Assembly: GCA_021442155.1 (NCBI GenBank)
Contig: CM038221.1
Location: 48,183,648-48,247,647, forward strand
Origin: Cymbidium sinense
Taxonomy: Eukaryota > Streptophyta > Magnoliopsida > Asparagales > Orchidaceae
Length of the DNA stretch: 64,000 nucleotides
Reading direction: 5' to 3'
The notes under the pieces were generated by a model. That model searched no databases, had not been told where the DNA came from, and saw only the letters and a list, made by a program, of their open reading frames with translations. The position numbers and the translations under genes are program-made. Shown here one piece after another: positions 24,741 through 34,800 of the stretch (the stretch's first letter is position 1; every line of letters starts with the position of its first letter).

Positions 24741-26149
24741 TTACTCCTCATCCCATTCATCAACCTTGTATGAAACCATTGTATCCACCTTATGAATCTG
24801 CATTAAAGGCAAAATCATATTAAAAAGAAACAAAAAAGAACAAAAAGCATCAAAATCCTAACCAATTTTCATTGTAATTTCAGAAAGAGTAACTGAAACC
24901 TGCCTTAGTATCAAAAGAATGCAGTTTCACCATCTGGGGGTTTTTTATCAGCTTCGCATCACTTTCAATCCAAGTAAATGGAACAGCAACATCTCTGTCC
25001 GTATAGGCCAAAACATCAAACACACCTAAAAGGAGTATATTTCAACATTAGAACTAAGAAAATGTAGAGAAGAGAACACAAGAGAACAAGAAAAAGGCTT
25101 ATTTGGTTAACTATATTACATTGTTCATCGAAACAAGGCAGGTAAGTTATGGAAGAAGCTATCTGGCGCATTATAGCTTGGATTTCTCGCATAATTTCCT
25201 TGTCACTCTTCTCTCTAATCACCCTGGAATGGATCGAAAGCAGAGTCAGTCATAAATTTTTTCTTTTTTTTTTTTTCATCCAAACTTAGAACATTAAGGG
25301 GTTGCTCCTGCCACAATTTTTTCTCATCTATGATTGTTGGCCAACCAAATTTCCAACGACAAGCTTGATTAGCCTACAATCTTGATCAATCAAGGCTGCA
25401 TAAGCTGGTCTAACAAGATTTTCGAAATATTTTTGGCAGGCCAAAAATTATGATTGAGCATGATTTGTACGAGTTTTAGAAACTCATGGAGGAAAAGGAT
25501 CAATCTGAGAGAAATTACCCCTTTTCAATGACCTCAGCATCAGTCTCTATGTTAAAATTCCACCGTTCAAGAACTTCAGAGGTGGCCTTGCTCATGATCA
25601 CAAGAACAATCCTCTGCAGCTTACCAGCCTCCAGCCATTCTTTTCAACCGAAAAACAATCATAAATAAGACACGGATCAAACAAAGCATAATAGCTTAGA
25701 ACAAATAGATTCAGAATAGTAAATGAATATTTTGCCTGATAACTGAGAGGTGATGCTAGCAATGTAGGACTTGACATCCTCGTCCTGTGTAAGGAGCATA
25801 GGGACTTGATCTTGACAAAGCTTTCTTCTGGGTAAACCCCGCGGTTGTACAGAATGCTGCAATCAAGTTCTTCCCCTTTCAGGAGTTTTATCAAACAGGA
25901 AGATGACATTGGAAAGAAAGAGTACCAGATGAAAATCTTTAATTGGATAAGAGCTCATATCCTTACCTATTTGCCGCATAGCCTGGAAAATGAAAAGAAA
26001 GTGCAGAGAGAGGGATTAGCATTAAAAATTAAAAAAAAGCATTTGAGAGATAAAAGAGATGGAGAGAACTATTTACCAAAGAACTCGCTAACAATGGCCG
26101 CAGATCCTTTCAGAGAGATTACATCCTTGGAGGCGGTACGCGATGCCAT
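24741..26149 (-). CDS. MAD2: Spindle-checkpoint protein MAD2 (HORMA domain)
   Basis: MAD2 sits at unattached kinetochores and, bound to CDC20, delays anaphase by inhibiting the APC/C. Seven coding exons on the minus strand: 26149-26077 ('MASRTASKDVISLKGSAAIV'), 25982-25967 (a 16-nt microexon, 'GYAAN'), 25856-25736 ('YNRGVYPEESFVKIK' ... 'DVKSYIASITSQLS'), 25639-25519 ('EWLEAGKLQRIVLVIMSKAT'), 25223-25120 ('REKSDKEIMREIQAIMRQIA'), 25025-24904 ('VFDVLAYTD', 'VPFTWIESD') and 24797-24741 ('IHKVDTMVSYKVDEWDEE', stop). All junction phases fit except that exon 3 lacks 10 nt after 'FVKIK', where the family has a KYG-type segment. Adding 10 nt gives 207 residues, the normal length. Introns 3 and 6 start with GC rather than GT; introns are otherwise 94-295 nt. 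The lesion may be an assembly error or may inactivate this copy. Confidence 0.95.
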
Positions 26150-26300
26150 CTTGTTACCTACAGATCTGAAATGAAAAACGTCGCTGTTTGAATTCCAGAG
26201 AGAAGAATGCCAATATTGAGAAGAAGTGATTATTTGAGATACTGAATAGGAGAGGAGTACGATCGACAGAACGGAAGGAAAGCGCAAATGGCGAAGAGGG

Positions 26301-26411
26301 CTAACGGCTAGTAAAATAAGTTCACTTTGGAAATGGGTCTCGCTTGGGAAGTGGGTCCGCGGCCTCAACGGCCTACTGCCATTTTTTTTAAATTATTTCT
26401 TCTTCTAACGG
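26301..26411. promoter_or_regulatory. Cluster of three AACGG (MSA-like) motifs upstream of MAD2
   Basis: AACGG occurs at 26303-26307 (in GGCTAACGGCTA), 26367-26371 (in CCTCAACGGCCT) and 26407-26411 (in TTCTAACGGTCC), about 155, 220 and 260 bp upstream of the MAD2 start codon. The third matches the mitosis-specific activator consensus YCYAACGGYY fully, and the others match with one mismatch. In plants these elements bind three-repeat MYB factors and give G2/M expression. That they drive MAD2 here is inference. Confidence 0.55.
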
Positions 26412-26419
26412 TCCGAAGT

Positions 26420-27029
26420 TCAAACACAGTGGGCTAAGCATCCTTTTCGTTTGATTTTTCTTTCTTTTTTTATATATTAAGTGAAAAGTTTATAATAATA
26501 AAAATTTTAATTTATGTTCTTTCAAAATAGAAAAAAAAATTGTCGACTATTAAAACACCATGCTGACCCTGATTGTCTATCATGATAATTTAATTCCTTT
26601 CAATTTTGATTAATGCTTTTTTTTAAAAGATGTACATAACTTGAAATAAATTTTCAATAGATTTAAAAATTAATATATAAAATTATTACAACTAATCACT
26701 AATCGCTCAAAAGAAAATATATTGATAGTACTTGCATAATATTAAAAACTAAGGAATGGTTTGTTAATTTATAATAAAATGCTATGTAATTGTAAATAAA
26801 TATTATTTTTATAACAATAAATAAAAAAAATTATCATATATAATAATTATTTTATATTGAATTCAAGGTGACACCTGGCCATATTAGTAAGAGAAAGAGA
26901 GAGAGATGAGAGAATACTTTTAAAATATATTACATCTATCTAATGAAAATATATAAATTATATAGCAAATTTTTTTAAAAAAATTAGATTTAAATATCAA
27001 TTTTTTTATAATCATTGAAGAAGTCCATT
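26420..27029. other. AT-rich intergenic stretch
   Basis: No gene seen between the MAD2 promoter and the left arm of the inverted repeat. Confidence 0.5.
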
Positions 27030-28581
27030 AAAGTTGTATGTGAAGATGTCCATTAAATCTCATCCCCTTGTTCATTTCTACAATAATATCATTTTGGTTA
27101 GAAAACACATTTCAATTCCGGCCGAAAATTTCCATTTTGAAGAGTAAGCGGTTGAACTCCATGAAACACCTACTTCTGCCTATAAGCTAGATTAGCACTA
27201 CAGTACCGTAATTGATGAATATCCAATGTGATAAAACTATGATTACACTCAATCTAGTGATGGATTACAATAGTTCGTTGGAATACAATAGATTTAAATC
27301 TTACTCCAATTAAATAATGAAAATGGAAGACATTCAACGGTGATATTCTAGATAGGATAACATAAAATTAGGAACAACAAGCGAGCAATGTACTAGTATA
27401 TCACACAAAAATTATAAAATACGGTTTAACAAGGAAGCCAAAAATAAATAAAAAATAAAAAAAAAAACTATTAGCATATCGATAATATGGTATCAGCTAC
27501 ATTTATTCTCATAGAGATAACAAAATCAATATACATAAAGTATTCAACTTCTACGAAGAAAAATCAAAATTGAAAATACTGAATGAGGTCAGATACCTGA
27601 GTGCATATAATAAATTCATAGCTTCTTTTTTATGGTTAGCAAGCTTGTAACTTGACGAGCTAATTGGATATAACCACACAATGATGAAGGATATAAATTT
27701 TTAGTATCGTTAATCAAATAGCTTCACTTCTACACAAAAAAAGGTCCACAATGATATAGCTTTCATGGAAACCTAGCTTTCATTATATGAAAAGGATGAA
27801 ACAGTTTCGCTAGAGTTATTCTCCTCTAGCTAAACATCATAACATGACAAGTACAAAAGAGGCCTAGATGCTTTGAAATCATTTTTTAGCCTTGAGCGAG
27901 TTATTTTTTTTTATTCTAGATCGGCTATCTAATTTAACAAAGCGTTTAAGCGTTCATAGGGGAGAATTTCAATGTCTTTTCTCACGAGTTCACTCAATGG
28001 AAGGCGTTTGTCAATCAAGTGCCAAAGCCAATCAGATACTACGAATCATATTTTGGGATCGAACCATCCTTGAGGATATTGGCTCCAACTACTGTGGTGC
28101 TCTTAACTTCTTTGGACAAAGTAGAAGTTTTTGGAGCATCAGCACCTGCCCCACCTTTTTTGGCTTTCTTTGCTTTGCTTCCCCCAGCAGCAAATCCTCT
28201 AGTCCCTAGTGTAGTAATGATCTCTTTACTAGTACTGATTTGTCTCAGCACTCTAGTCGAAATCATTGCCATGCCTGTATCCCTGTTGCTTCAAATGTAC
28301 TGCAATTTACAAATTGTGGGTCATAAAAAATCAAAGAAAATATGCATTAAAAAAATTTCATCAATAATATTCATATATGATGCTACACTTCTAAAATAAC
28401 AGCCAATAAAAGAAAACAAAAATGTATAGGCCTCCTCTGCTGAGCTAAAACAGGAAAAGCACATACACCGTCCGCTTTTTTGTACCTCAATAAATATCAA
28501 ATGGTTTCGATAATAGTATTAGGGGATATTTAGTTTCTAATATAAGAAATAGTGAGCCATTATGTTAGGGAAGTAAACCAA
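27030..28581. repeat. Large inverted repeat, left arm
   Basis: The reverse complement of this arm is found at 31496-33045. The match runs from 'cattaaatctcatcccc' at the outer end to 'gggaagtaaacca' at the inner end. It covers the whole mL54 reading frame, its upstream intron part and about 0.8 kb of 3' flank. Arms differ by substitutions and many small indels. Confidence 0.9.
27879..28272 (-). pseudogene. Mitochondrial ribosomal protein mL54 (L37 family), left copy
   Basis: The N-terminal half is intact: ATG at 28272, 'MAMISTRVLRQISTSKEIIT', a basic presequence-like start, then 'GFAAGGSKAKKAKKGG' and 'TLSKEVKSTTVVGANILKDG', the family signature. After 'LKDG' small deletions shift the frame (near 28040-28060) and a stop follows. 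The remaining C-terminal half ('LIDKRLPLSEL', 'LNNRSR'-like region, stop near 27879) is still visible in other frames. The product would act in the large subunit of the mitochondrial ribosome. On the inverted arm its 5' side faces the mirror copy, and it has no leader exon of its own on this strand that I can see. Confidence 0.8.
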
Positions 28582-28628
28582 GGCAGACCCACGTTATTGT
28601 GAGATTGCCCACCCTCAACTTTATTATG

Positions 28629-28658
28629 AGATGGGCAAAAAGATAATTTTGCCCATCT
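28629..28658. promoter_or_regulatory. Perfect 12-bp inverted repeat in a likely promoter
   Basis: AGATGGGCAAAA, six bases, then TTTTGCCCATCT. It lies just upstream of a C/T-rich leader-like block. GCCCA-type words are common in promoters of plant ribosomal and mitochondrial protein genes, but these are not an exact match to the standard TGGGCC site. Confidence 0.5.
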
Positions 28659-28689
28659 GCCCTAATACTCTCAAAACAACCCAAGCCCG

Positions 28690-28913
28690 CTGAGCCGCAC
28701 AATCGATTCTCGCAAGTCGCAACTCCCCTCTTCGGCCTCTCTTCACCGCTCCCCTCTTCGGCCTCTCTCTCGCATCTCCACGGAACCACGAGTTCGAATT
28801 CCTTCCACAGTTCCACTCATCCATCCGGAGGCATCGACCGAGAAAGTGGCCAGCCGGAGGGACTCTCCTCCGTTTCTTCACTGGGTAGAAGCAAGCCGTT
28901 CCACGACCACGAG
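28690..28913 (+). other. Likely 5' leader exon of the right mL54 copy
   Basis: A GC- and pyrimidine-rich block with the direct repeat 'ctcccctcttcggcctctc' (twice, near 28727-28771). It ends at 'ccacgaccacgag' followed by GT at 28914. No start codon with a recognisable product follows on the plus strand. It looks like a non-coding first exon. The next acceptor region in this direction before a known ORF is near 31760, just ahead of the right mL54 copy, so a 2.8 kb leader intron filled by transposon DNA is proposed. Confidence 0.45.
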
Positions 28914-29459
28914 GTATTTCCCTTCGATTTCTGCCCTACTTTTCATTGTTTTCATCGAATGTCCTTTCTTTCTTGCAAGCATGAGTGTGCGAACAGTTTT
29001 GATTAAGTGACAATGTTTCCTTTTAGCAAGCTCGTTTTGTTCTAGAGTATATAGACAAGTTATCTAATGTGTTATGCTATGATTAGTGAAGAAGTTTTTA
29101 AGTGTGGCATTAACAAATTTGCCTCCTATGTCTGATTGAAGTATTTTAATGGTTTTATTGAATTGTGTTTGAATAAACTTATGAAATTGCTTAATTTAGT
29201 GACACCTCATTTTTCTGAAGTCCATTCATTTTGCCACAAAATCACATTAGGGACCTTAGGAGTTAGGAGATGGTGGCGTGATAAGTGGCTGAATTTGTGG
29301 CTCTTGAAAATTCCCTCACAGATGCTTTGTCAAATAATTTCCTATAAATTTATTATAAATATTATATTCTTAAGTCTCATAATTGTTTTGTAACTTTATA
29401 TCATTATCATTATGTCCTTCAAAATCTCATTCTAAAAAAATTAATTGGTAGAGGTGTTG

Positions 29460-30420
29460 AAGTTGGAGTCTGCTATTTAAGGACTGATGTTCCTTCAATT
29501 CTTTCCTCCATCATTAATCTATTTCATTGGCAATGTTGACTAGATCATCCTCCTCCCAACAAAATGGCAAACTTCAAGACTTTGTCTCAAGTTCCTCATC
29601 TATCCTCAAATCAGATTATCATGCATATAAGCTAAAAAAACATCACCATGTCTCATTGCCATTTAAGTTAATTTACTCTTTAACATTTGGTTGATCAATG
29701 CTCATGTTGGCTTTTGCTATTTTGTAACCTTCACTAGTGATTTTTTTATTGGCTATATAAGTTTACAACATGTTGTTATAAGATCACTCATGTATTACAA
29801 ACCTTTTTATTAAAAAAATATAGGTTTTCTTTTCAATTTTTTATATCAATTGCTTTAGAATGCATGCAATCATAGTTGTAGAACATATTCTATGCTAATA
29901 TATTATTCTTCAGACAATACCCTTATACATCTCCAAGAATGATATTATCAAGACATTTATGTTTTACATAAATATTCCTCATTAGTTCTAGGTAATTTTA
30001 TCTTAATTCCTTGAGCTCATCAATAGAATCCCTACTCAAATTTTAACCCATATCTCACCATCCCCACTCTTGATCCCAATCAAGTTATTTTTTCCCATTA
30101 ACTCTTTGGCTATACCAATATAGTTCATGTATTTCACTTGCTACTTGATAGAGAAACTTTATCCATGAGTTATTCAATGAATCTTCTTTAAATATCAACA
30201 TACTCAAAAAAAAAAAAAAAATTTATCAATATTATGATCCACTTATATGATGACTGTATACTCCCATTGATGTAGCATTTCATGAAATTACTCCTTTCTC
30301 TTCTACCTTTTCCACCCTTAAGCCCTTGTCACTCATCACTCTTCCTCTAAAAGCTCCTCTTGCTACCTATACATATCTACATGTATAGGAAGACGTACTT
30401 CTATGACAAGCAGATATAGA
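29460..30420 (+). mobile_element. Ty1/copia pol remnant
   Basis: Weak but ordered copia motifs on the plus strand. 29525-29660 has a gag-pre-integrase-like block ('FHWQC', 'DHPPPNKMANFKTLSQVPHL', then 'KKHHHVSLP'). Near 30225-30300 is 'YDPLI' followed by 'DVAFHEITPFSST', matching the region after the integrase core ('VTFHESTPFF' in relatives). Heavily broken; reverse transcriptase was not found. It lies in the spacer of the inverted repeat. Confidence 0.55.
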
Positions 30421-31115
30421 TGTTTGACTATGCTAAATCAAGCAATCATATTCCTTCTGAAAAAGTATGATAAAACTCTAAAGGATTGGTAGTCGTAGAG
30501 GAATTGTCAGTAGGAATCAGTGTTCCTAAGGCATTGTGGGCAATATGAGGATAACCAAATTTGACATAACATCACTTTGATAGATGATTGGTACAATCGT
30601 AAGTGAGAACAAAGAGAAAAGGATTTCCTCCCATGACCACATCCAATTTTAATATGTCCTCCATGACTATGACAACCATGATACTCAGCAATATGGTTGG
30701 TATGGCTAGAAGATGGTGGAGAGTGATAGTTTGGCAGGTTGAAGAACAAATTAGAAAATAGTTGCAAAATTGAGAACTGTGGAATCAACCATCAAATGAT
30801 TGCATATGTTGAAGGGATGGATAAAGACTAGCCACAAAATTAGCAATCATTTATGAAGATGAAGCTAGAGCTATGAGTGGTTGGTAGTGATCGATGTACA
30901 ATGGTGACACAAGGAGGAGGGTGGAGGGCTGCAGGCAACCAACCAAGCAAGCGGAGGGAGGGGCTCATTGAACAACTAAAGGAGACATACAAGTGAGTTG
31001 AGTGATATAAGTAAGCATGCCAAGTGAAAAGATGTCGGTGAGTTGAGCAGAGGAGGGGTTCCAGAAGGTTATCTTTGGATGAGAAGTTGGATATGGTTTT
31101 CCTACTATGATGTCA

Positions 31116-31300
31116 TGTTGAGAGGAAACAAATTAGTGTATTATTACTTGTATATTTGAAGCCTATAAATAGACAAACATGAGAATTCACCAAAGAAACA
31201 AATTAGAGAGTAATACCCTCATTATGAGAGTATTAAAACATTTAATCACCTTCTAGCATCAAGAATTCTACTAATCCGAATATTACATGATACTCCAACA
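31116..31300 (+). mobile_element. Possible copia LTR
   Basis: It begins TGTTGAGAGG and ends CTCCAACA, with a TATA box (CCTATAAATAG) near 31170-31182. It could be the 3' LTR of the copia remnant upstream. The flanking 5-mers do not match, so boundaries are doubtful. Confidence 0.3.
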
Positions 31301-31495
31301 ATCTCAAAGTATCATGTGCCTTTCTCAAGCTTGTTCATACTTTTGCTTAAAATTTGAGACCAGAGCCCGCACCCATTTCATGGATTTGTGTAACATTCCA
31401 ATGCAGAATGCAATGCTTGTAAGTGAACATTACCAATGATATACTGAAGGCTAATTTATTTTGTCATTTGTTGAACATATTTACATAAACATGGT

Positions 31496-33045
31496 TGGTT
31501 TACTTCCGTAACATAATGGCTCACTATTCCCTATATTAGAAATTAAATATCCCCTAATACTATTACCAAAGCAATTTGACATTTGTTGAGGTACAAAAAA
31601 GTGGATCTGTATATGTTTTTCCTATTTTTGCTCAGAGAGAGGCCTATATATTTTTGTTTTCTTTTATCGTTATTTTAGAAAGATCATATATGAATATTAT
31701 AGATGAAAAATTTTAATGCATATTTTCTTTGATTTTTTATGACCCACAATTTGTAAATTGCAAAGACATTTGAAACAGGGATACAAGCATGACAATGATT
31801 TCAGAGTGCTTGAGACAAATCGATAAGATTAGTAAAGAGGCCATTACTACACTAGGGACTAGAGGATTTTGGGGAAGCAAAGCAAAGAAAGCCAAAAAGT
31901 GAGTCGATACTCCAAAAACTTCTACTTTGTCCAAGGAAGTTAAGAGCACCACGGTAGTTGGAGCCAATATCCTCAAGGATGGTTCTGATCCCAAAATATT
32001 ACCTGATTCAGAGTATCCTGATTGGCTTTGGCACTTGATTGACAAACGTCTTCCATTGAGTGAACTCAGGAGAAAAGACATTGAAACTCTCCCCTATGAA
32101 CAACTTAAACGATTTGTTAAATTAGATAACCGATCTAGAATCAAAGAAAATAACTCGCTCAAGGCTAAAAAATGATTTCGAAGCATCTAGGCCTCTTTTG
32201 TATTTATCATGTTATGATGTTTAGCTAGAGGAGAATAACTCTAGCGAAACTGTTTCATCCTTTTCGTATAATGAAAGCTAGGTCTCCATGAAAGCTATAT
32301 CATTGTGGACCTTTTTTTTTTGTGTAGAAGTGAAGCTATGATTAGCACCGCATTTGGCCAAAAATTTATATCCTTCATCATTGTGTGGTTATATCCAATT
32401 AGCTCATCAAGTTACAAGCTTGCTGACCATAAAAAAGAAGCTATGAATTTATTATATGCACTAAGGTACCTGACCTCATTTAGTATTTTCAACTTTGATT
32501 TTTCTTCGTAGAAGTTGAATACTTTCTGTATATTGATTTTGTTATCTCTATGAGAATAAATGTAGCTGATACAGGATATTATCGATATGCTAATAGTTTT
32601 TTTTTATTTTTTTATTTTTGGCTTCCTTGTTAAACTGTATTTTATGATTTTTGTGTGATATACTAGTACATTGCTCGCTTGGTTGTTTTCCCGAATTTTA
32701 TGTTATCCTATCTAGAATATAAGCTTGTTGAATGTCTTCCATTTTCATTATTTAATTGGAGTAAGATTTAAATCTATTGTATTCCAACGAACTATTATAA
32801 TCCATCACTAGACTGGAGCTGTAATCATAGTTTTCTCACATTGGATATACATCGAAAAACTTTACGTCTGGTTCTTGTAGTTCTGATCTAGCTTATAGGT
32901 AGAAGTAGGTGTTTCATGGAGTTCAACCGCTTACTCTTCAAAATGGAAATTTTCAGCCGGAACTGAAATGTGTTTTCTAACCAAAATGATATTATTATAG
33001 AAAATGAACTAGGGGATGAGATTTAATGGACTTCTTCACATGATA
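31496..33045. repeat. Large inverted repeat, right arm
   Basis: Mirror of 27030-28581. The spacer between arms is 28582-31495, about 2.9 kb. Confidence 0.9.
31789..32175 (+). CDS. Mitochondrial ribosomal protein mL54 (L37 family), right copy
   Basis: The C-terminal half is intact from 31927: 'SKEVKSTTVVGANILKDGSD', then 'PDSEYPDWLWHLIDKRLPLS', 'ELRRKDIETLPYEQLKRFVK' and a final 'IKENNSLKAKK' before the stop at 32175, as in plant homologues. The start region (ATG at 31789) has lost short pieces compared with the left copy, including a GCTGCTG-like segment near 31868 and about 19 nt near 31900, which breaks the frame. The lesions are complementary to those of the left copy. The acceptor before the start is altered too ('gcaaag' where the left copy has 'gcag'). 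This copy lies in the right direction to use the leader exon at 28690-28913. It is probably the ancestral copy. Confidence 0.75.
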
Positions 33046-33600
33046 TATTGCACTCATTTAACCGTATTGGTAGATATGTTACCAAGAGTCTTAGAGTTGC
33101 AGAATTACTCCATGGAGTTTCTATCTAGTAATGGTGATACGGAGGATTTTTTGTTGTGTTGTTAGGTCTAATTTCTTGACAAGAAGATAACAAATGTTTG
33201 TTACGGACAAATCTTCGATTTTTCTCGACACGCCCAATATGTGTCCAACTTATGTATGTGATGGTCAAGACAATTAATTATACACACCTAGGATGGTGTT
33301 TAGGGTCTATACTAATTATGTTTTTTTAAGACCATAGCAAGTCAAGGCATGACCAAGACATGCTTAAACTTCTAGTGTTTTATAACATTTTTTTTCCATT
33401 AACCCTTAATTTTTTGTTTTATACATTTGACATTGTGATTTGTGTAATATTTTTAAGAAGAATGTTTATATGAGTTGTTTAATAATCATAGAGAAATTTG
33501 ATTTTGTGTATCTCATAATACAAGAAATTGGCCAAATATATGCTTGAAAGTTTATTTTGATCCAAAAAATTTTCTATTTTAATTGCAAACTACTATTTGA
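33046..33600. other. Intergenic, no gene seen
   Basis: Mixed AT-rich sequence to the right of the inverted repeat with no recognisable coding or RNA feature. Confidence 0.5.
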
Positions 33601-33619
33601 AGTCTTTCTTGGATGAAAT

Positions 33620-33890
33620 TGGTTCGAACTTGTTTGTACTCAAACATTTATTCAAAAATAGGGTCAAACTACTATTTTTTGAATATGGTTCAAACATAGT
33701 TAAAGTAGGCTCAAAAGTGATTTAAACAAGACTTGATTAAAGTTCAAACAATATTCAAATATCACTTGAACAACAATATTCTAATATGACTTGAACATTG
33801 TTCCAACATAATTCAAATAAGGTTCAAACATAGTTTTAGTAAGGTTCAAATATGATTTAAGCATGATTCAAAATATTCAACGCATTTTTA
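33620..33890. repeat. Degenerate minisatellite of 'ttcaaa' words
   Basis: Repeated variants of 'ggttcaaacatagtt' and 'aatatgacttgaaca', roughly every 20-25 bases, with much divergence. Non-coding. Confidence 0.6.
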
Positions 33891-34690
33891 CCTTACATGA
33901 GTACAACAAAATGTAATTCAATAGTTATAACATAACCGACCAAGAGACTAAAGCACATTTAATAACACAACATCTATCATTAAATCCCTATGTGGCCAAT
34001 TTTATCCATGAGTGTCACATTTTTTCAATTTAGTTCCTAGATATTAAATTAATTCAGAGATTCCTTATGTAGAAATGTGATACAAGATTGATCACATTTT
34101 AATCCCCAGACTATACGAAGTGAGAGATTATTTTGATTCAATTTTGTTTAGTATAGGGACTAATTAGAGTAATTTGATACTCTAGGACTAATTAACCATA
34201 TATTTATAATCAAGAAACTATTTTAGAGTTTAACCCAAAATATTTATAACACAGAAGCATATTTCAGAGTATATTAATTACAGAATTAAAAGAGTTGAAA
34301 CAAAGCTTTTTGCAGAATAATTCAATCATTTCTTGTTATCTATTTATAGATATATGAATATATATTGTTGTGATATAAATCTATTTCTAGATGATCTCTT
34401 TAAATAGCATATAATCAAGTGTAACTTTTAAAAAAATTTCTTTGCAATCAGGTAAATTATGTATTGTATCGCATACACTATATAGGTTCTTTTGAAAATG
34501 CAACACATTTCAGTCATCAGACTACATGTACATTACTACATAATTTTTTCAAAATTTCAAATTGCTTACCATATGGTGGACTTGGGGATCATTTGTGCTA
34601 TATAACTCCTATCCACAACCAAGGAGCTTTGGAGGAGAAAAGTTTCCACCTATTGTTAAATAACACTGACGCTAGCAATTAGGGAAGCTT
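33891..34690. other. Intergenic, no gene seen
   Basis: AT-rich. The short open stretch at 34464-34682 has no recognised homology and is not called. Confidence 0.45.
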
Positions 34691-34699
34691 TTGCAAAAT

Positions 34700-34800
34700 G
34701 AACTCATCGTTGCTTGCAAGCTCTAGGCTAGAGTGCAAGAGGGGTTATATTCAAGCTTTAATTGAACAAGGTTTGAAGAAGGCTCTAACAATGCTCGAAC
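34700..34800 (+). mobile_element. Possible copia gag fragment
   Basis: One frame reads 'GYIQALIEQGLKKAL', similar to the N-terminal 'VQ-LL-QQGL-KAL' motif of plant copia gag. No neighbouring copia motif is convincing, so this is tentative. Confidence 0.3.

Noticed and set aside
25016..25222. Stand-alone 68-residue ORF starting at an internal Met
   Set aside because: It is MAD2 exon 5 read through into intron sequence; splice sites on both sides show the true limits.
28565..28881. Two overlapping Arg/Glu-rich minus-strand frames upstream of mL54
   Set aside because: They overlap the GC-rich leader-like exon on the other strand; openness follows base composition and no domain is visible.
33620..33890. 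Regularly spaced repeats considered as a CRISPR-like array
   Set aside because: Units are degenerate, contiguous and without unique spacers, in a plant nuclear context; a decayed minisatellite is the simpler reading.
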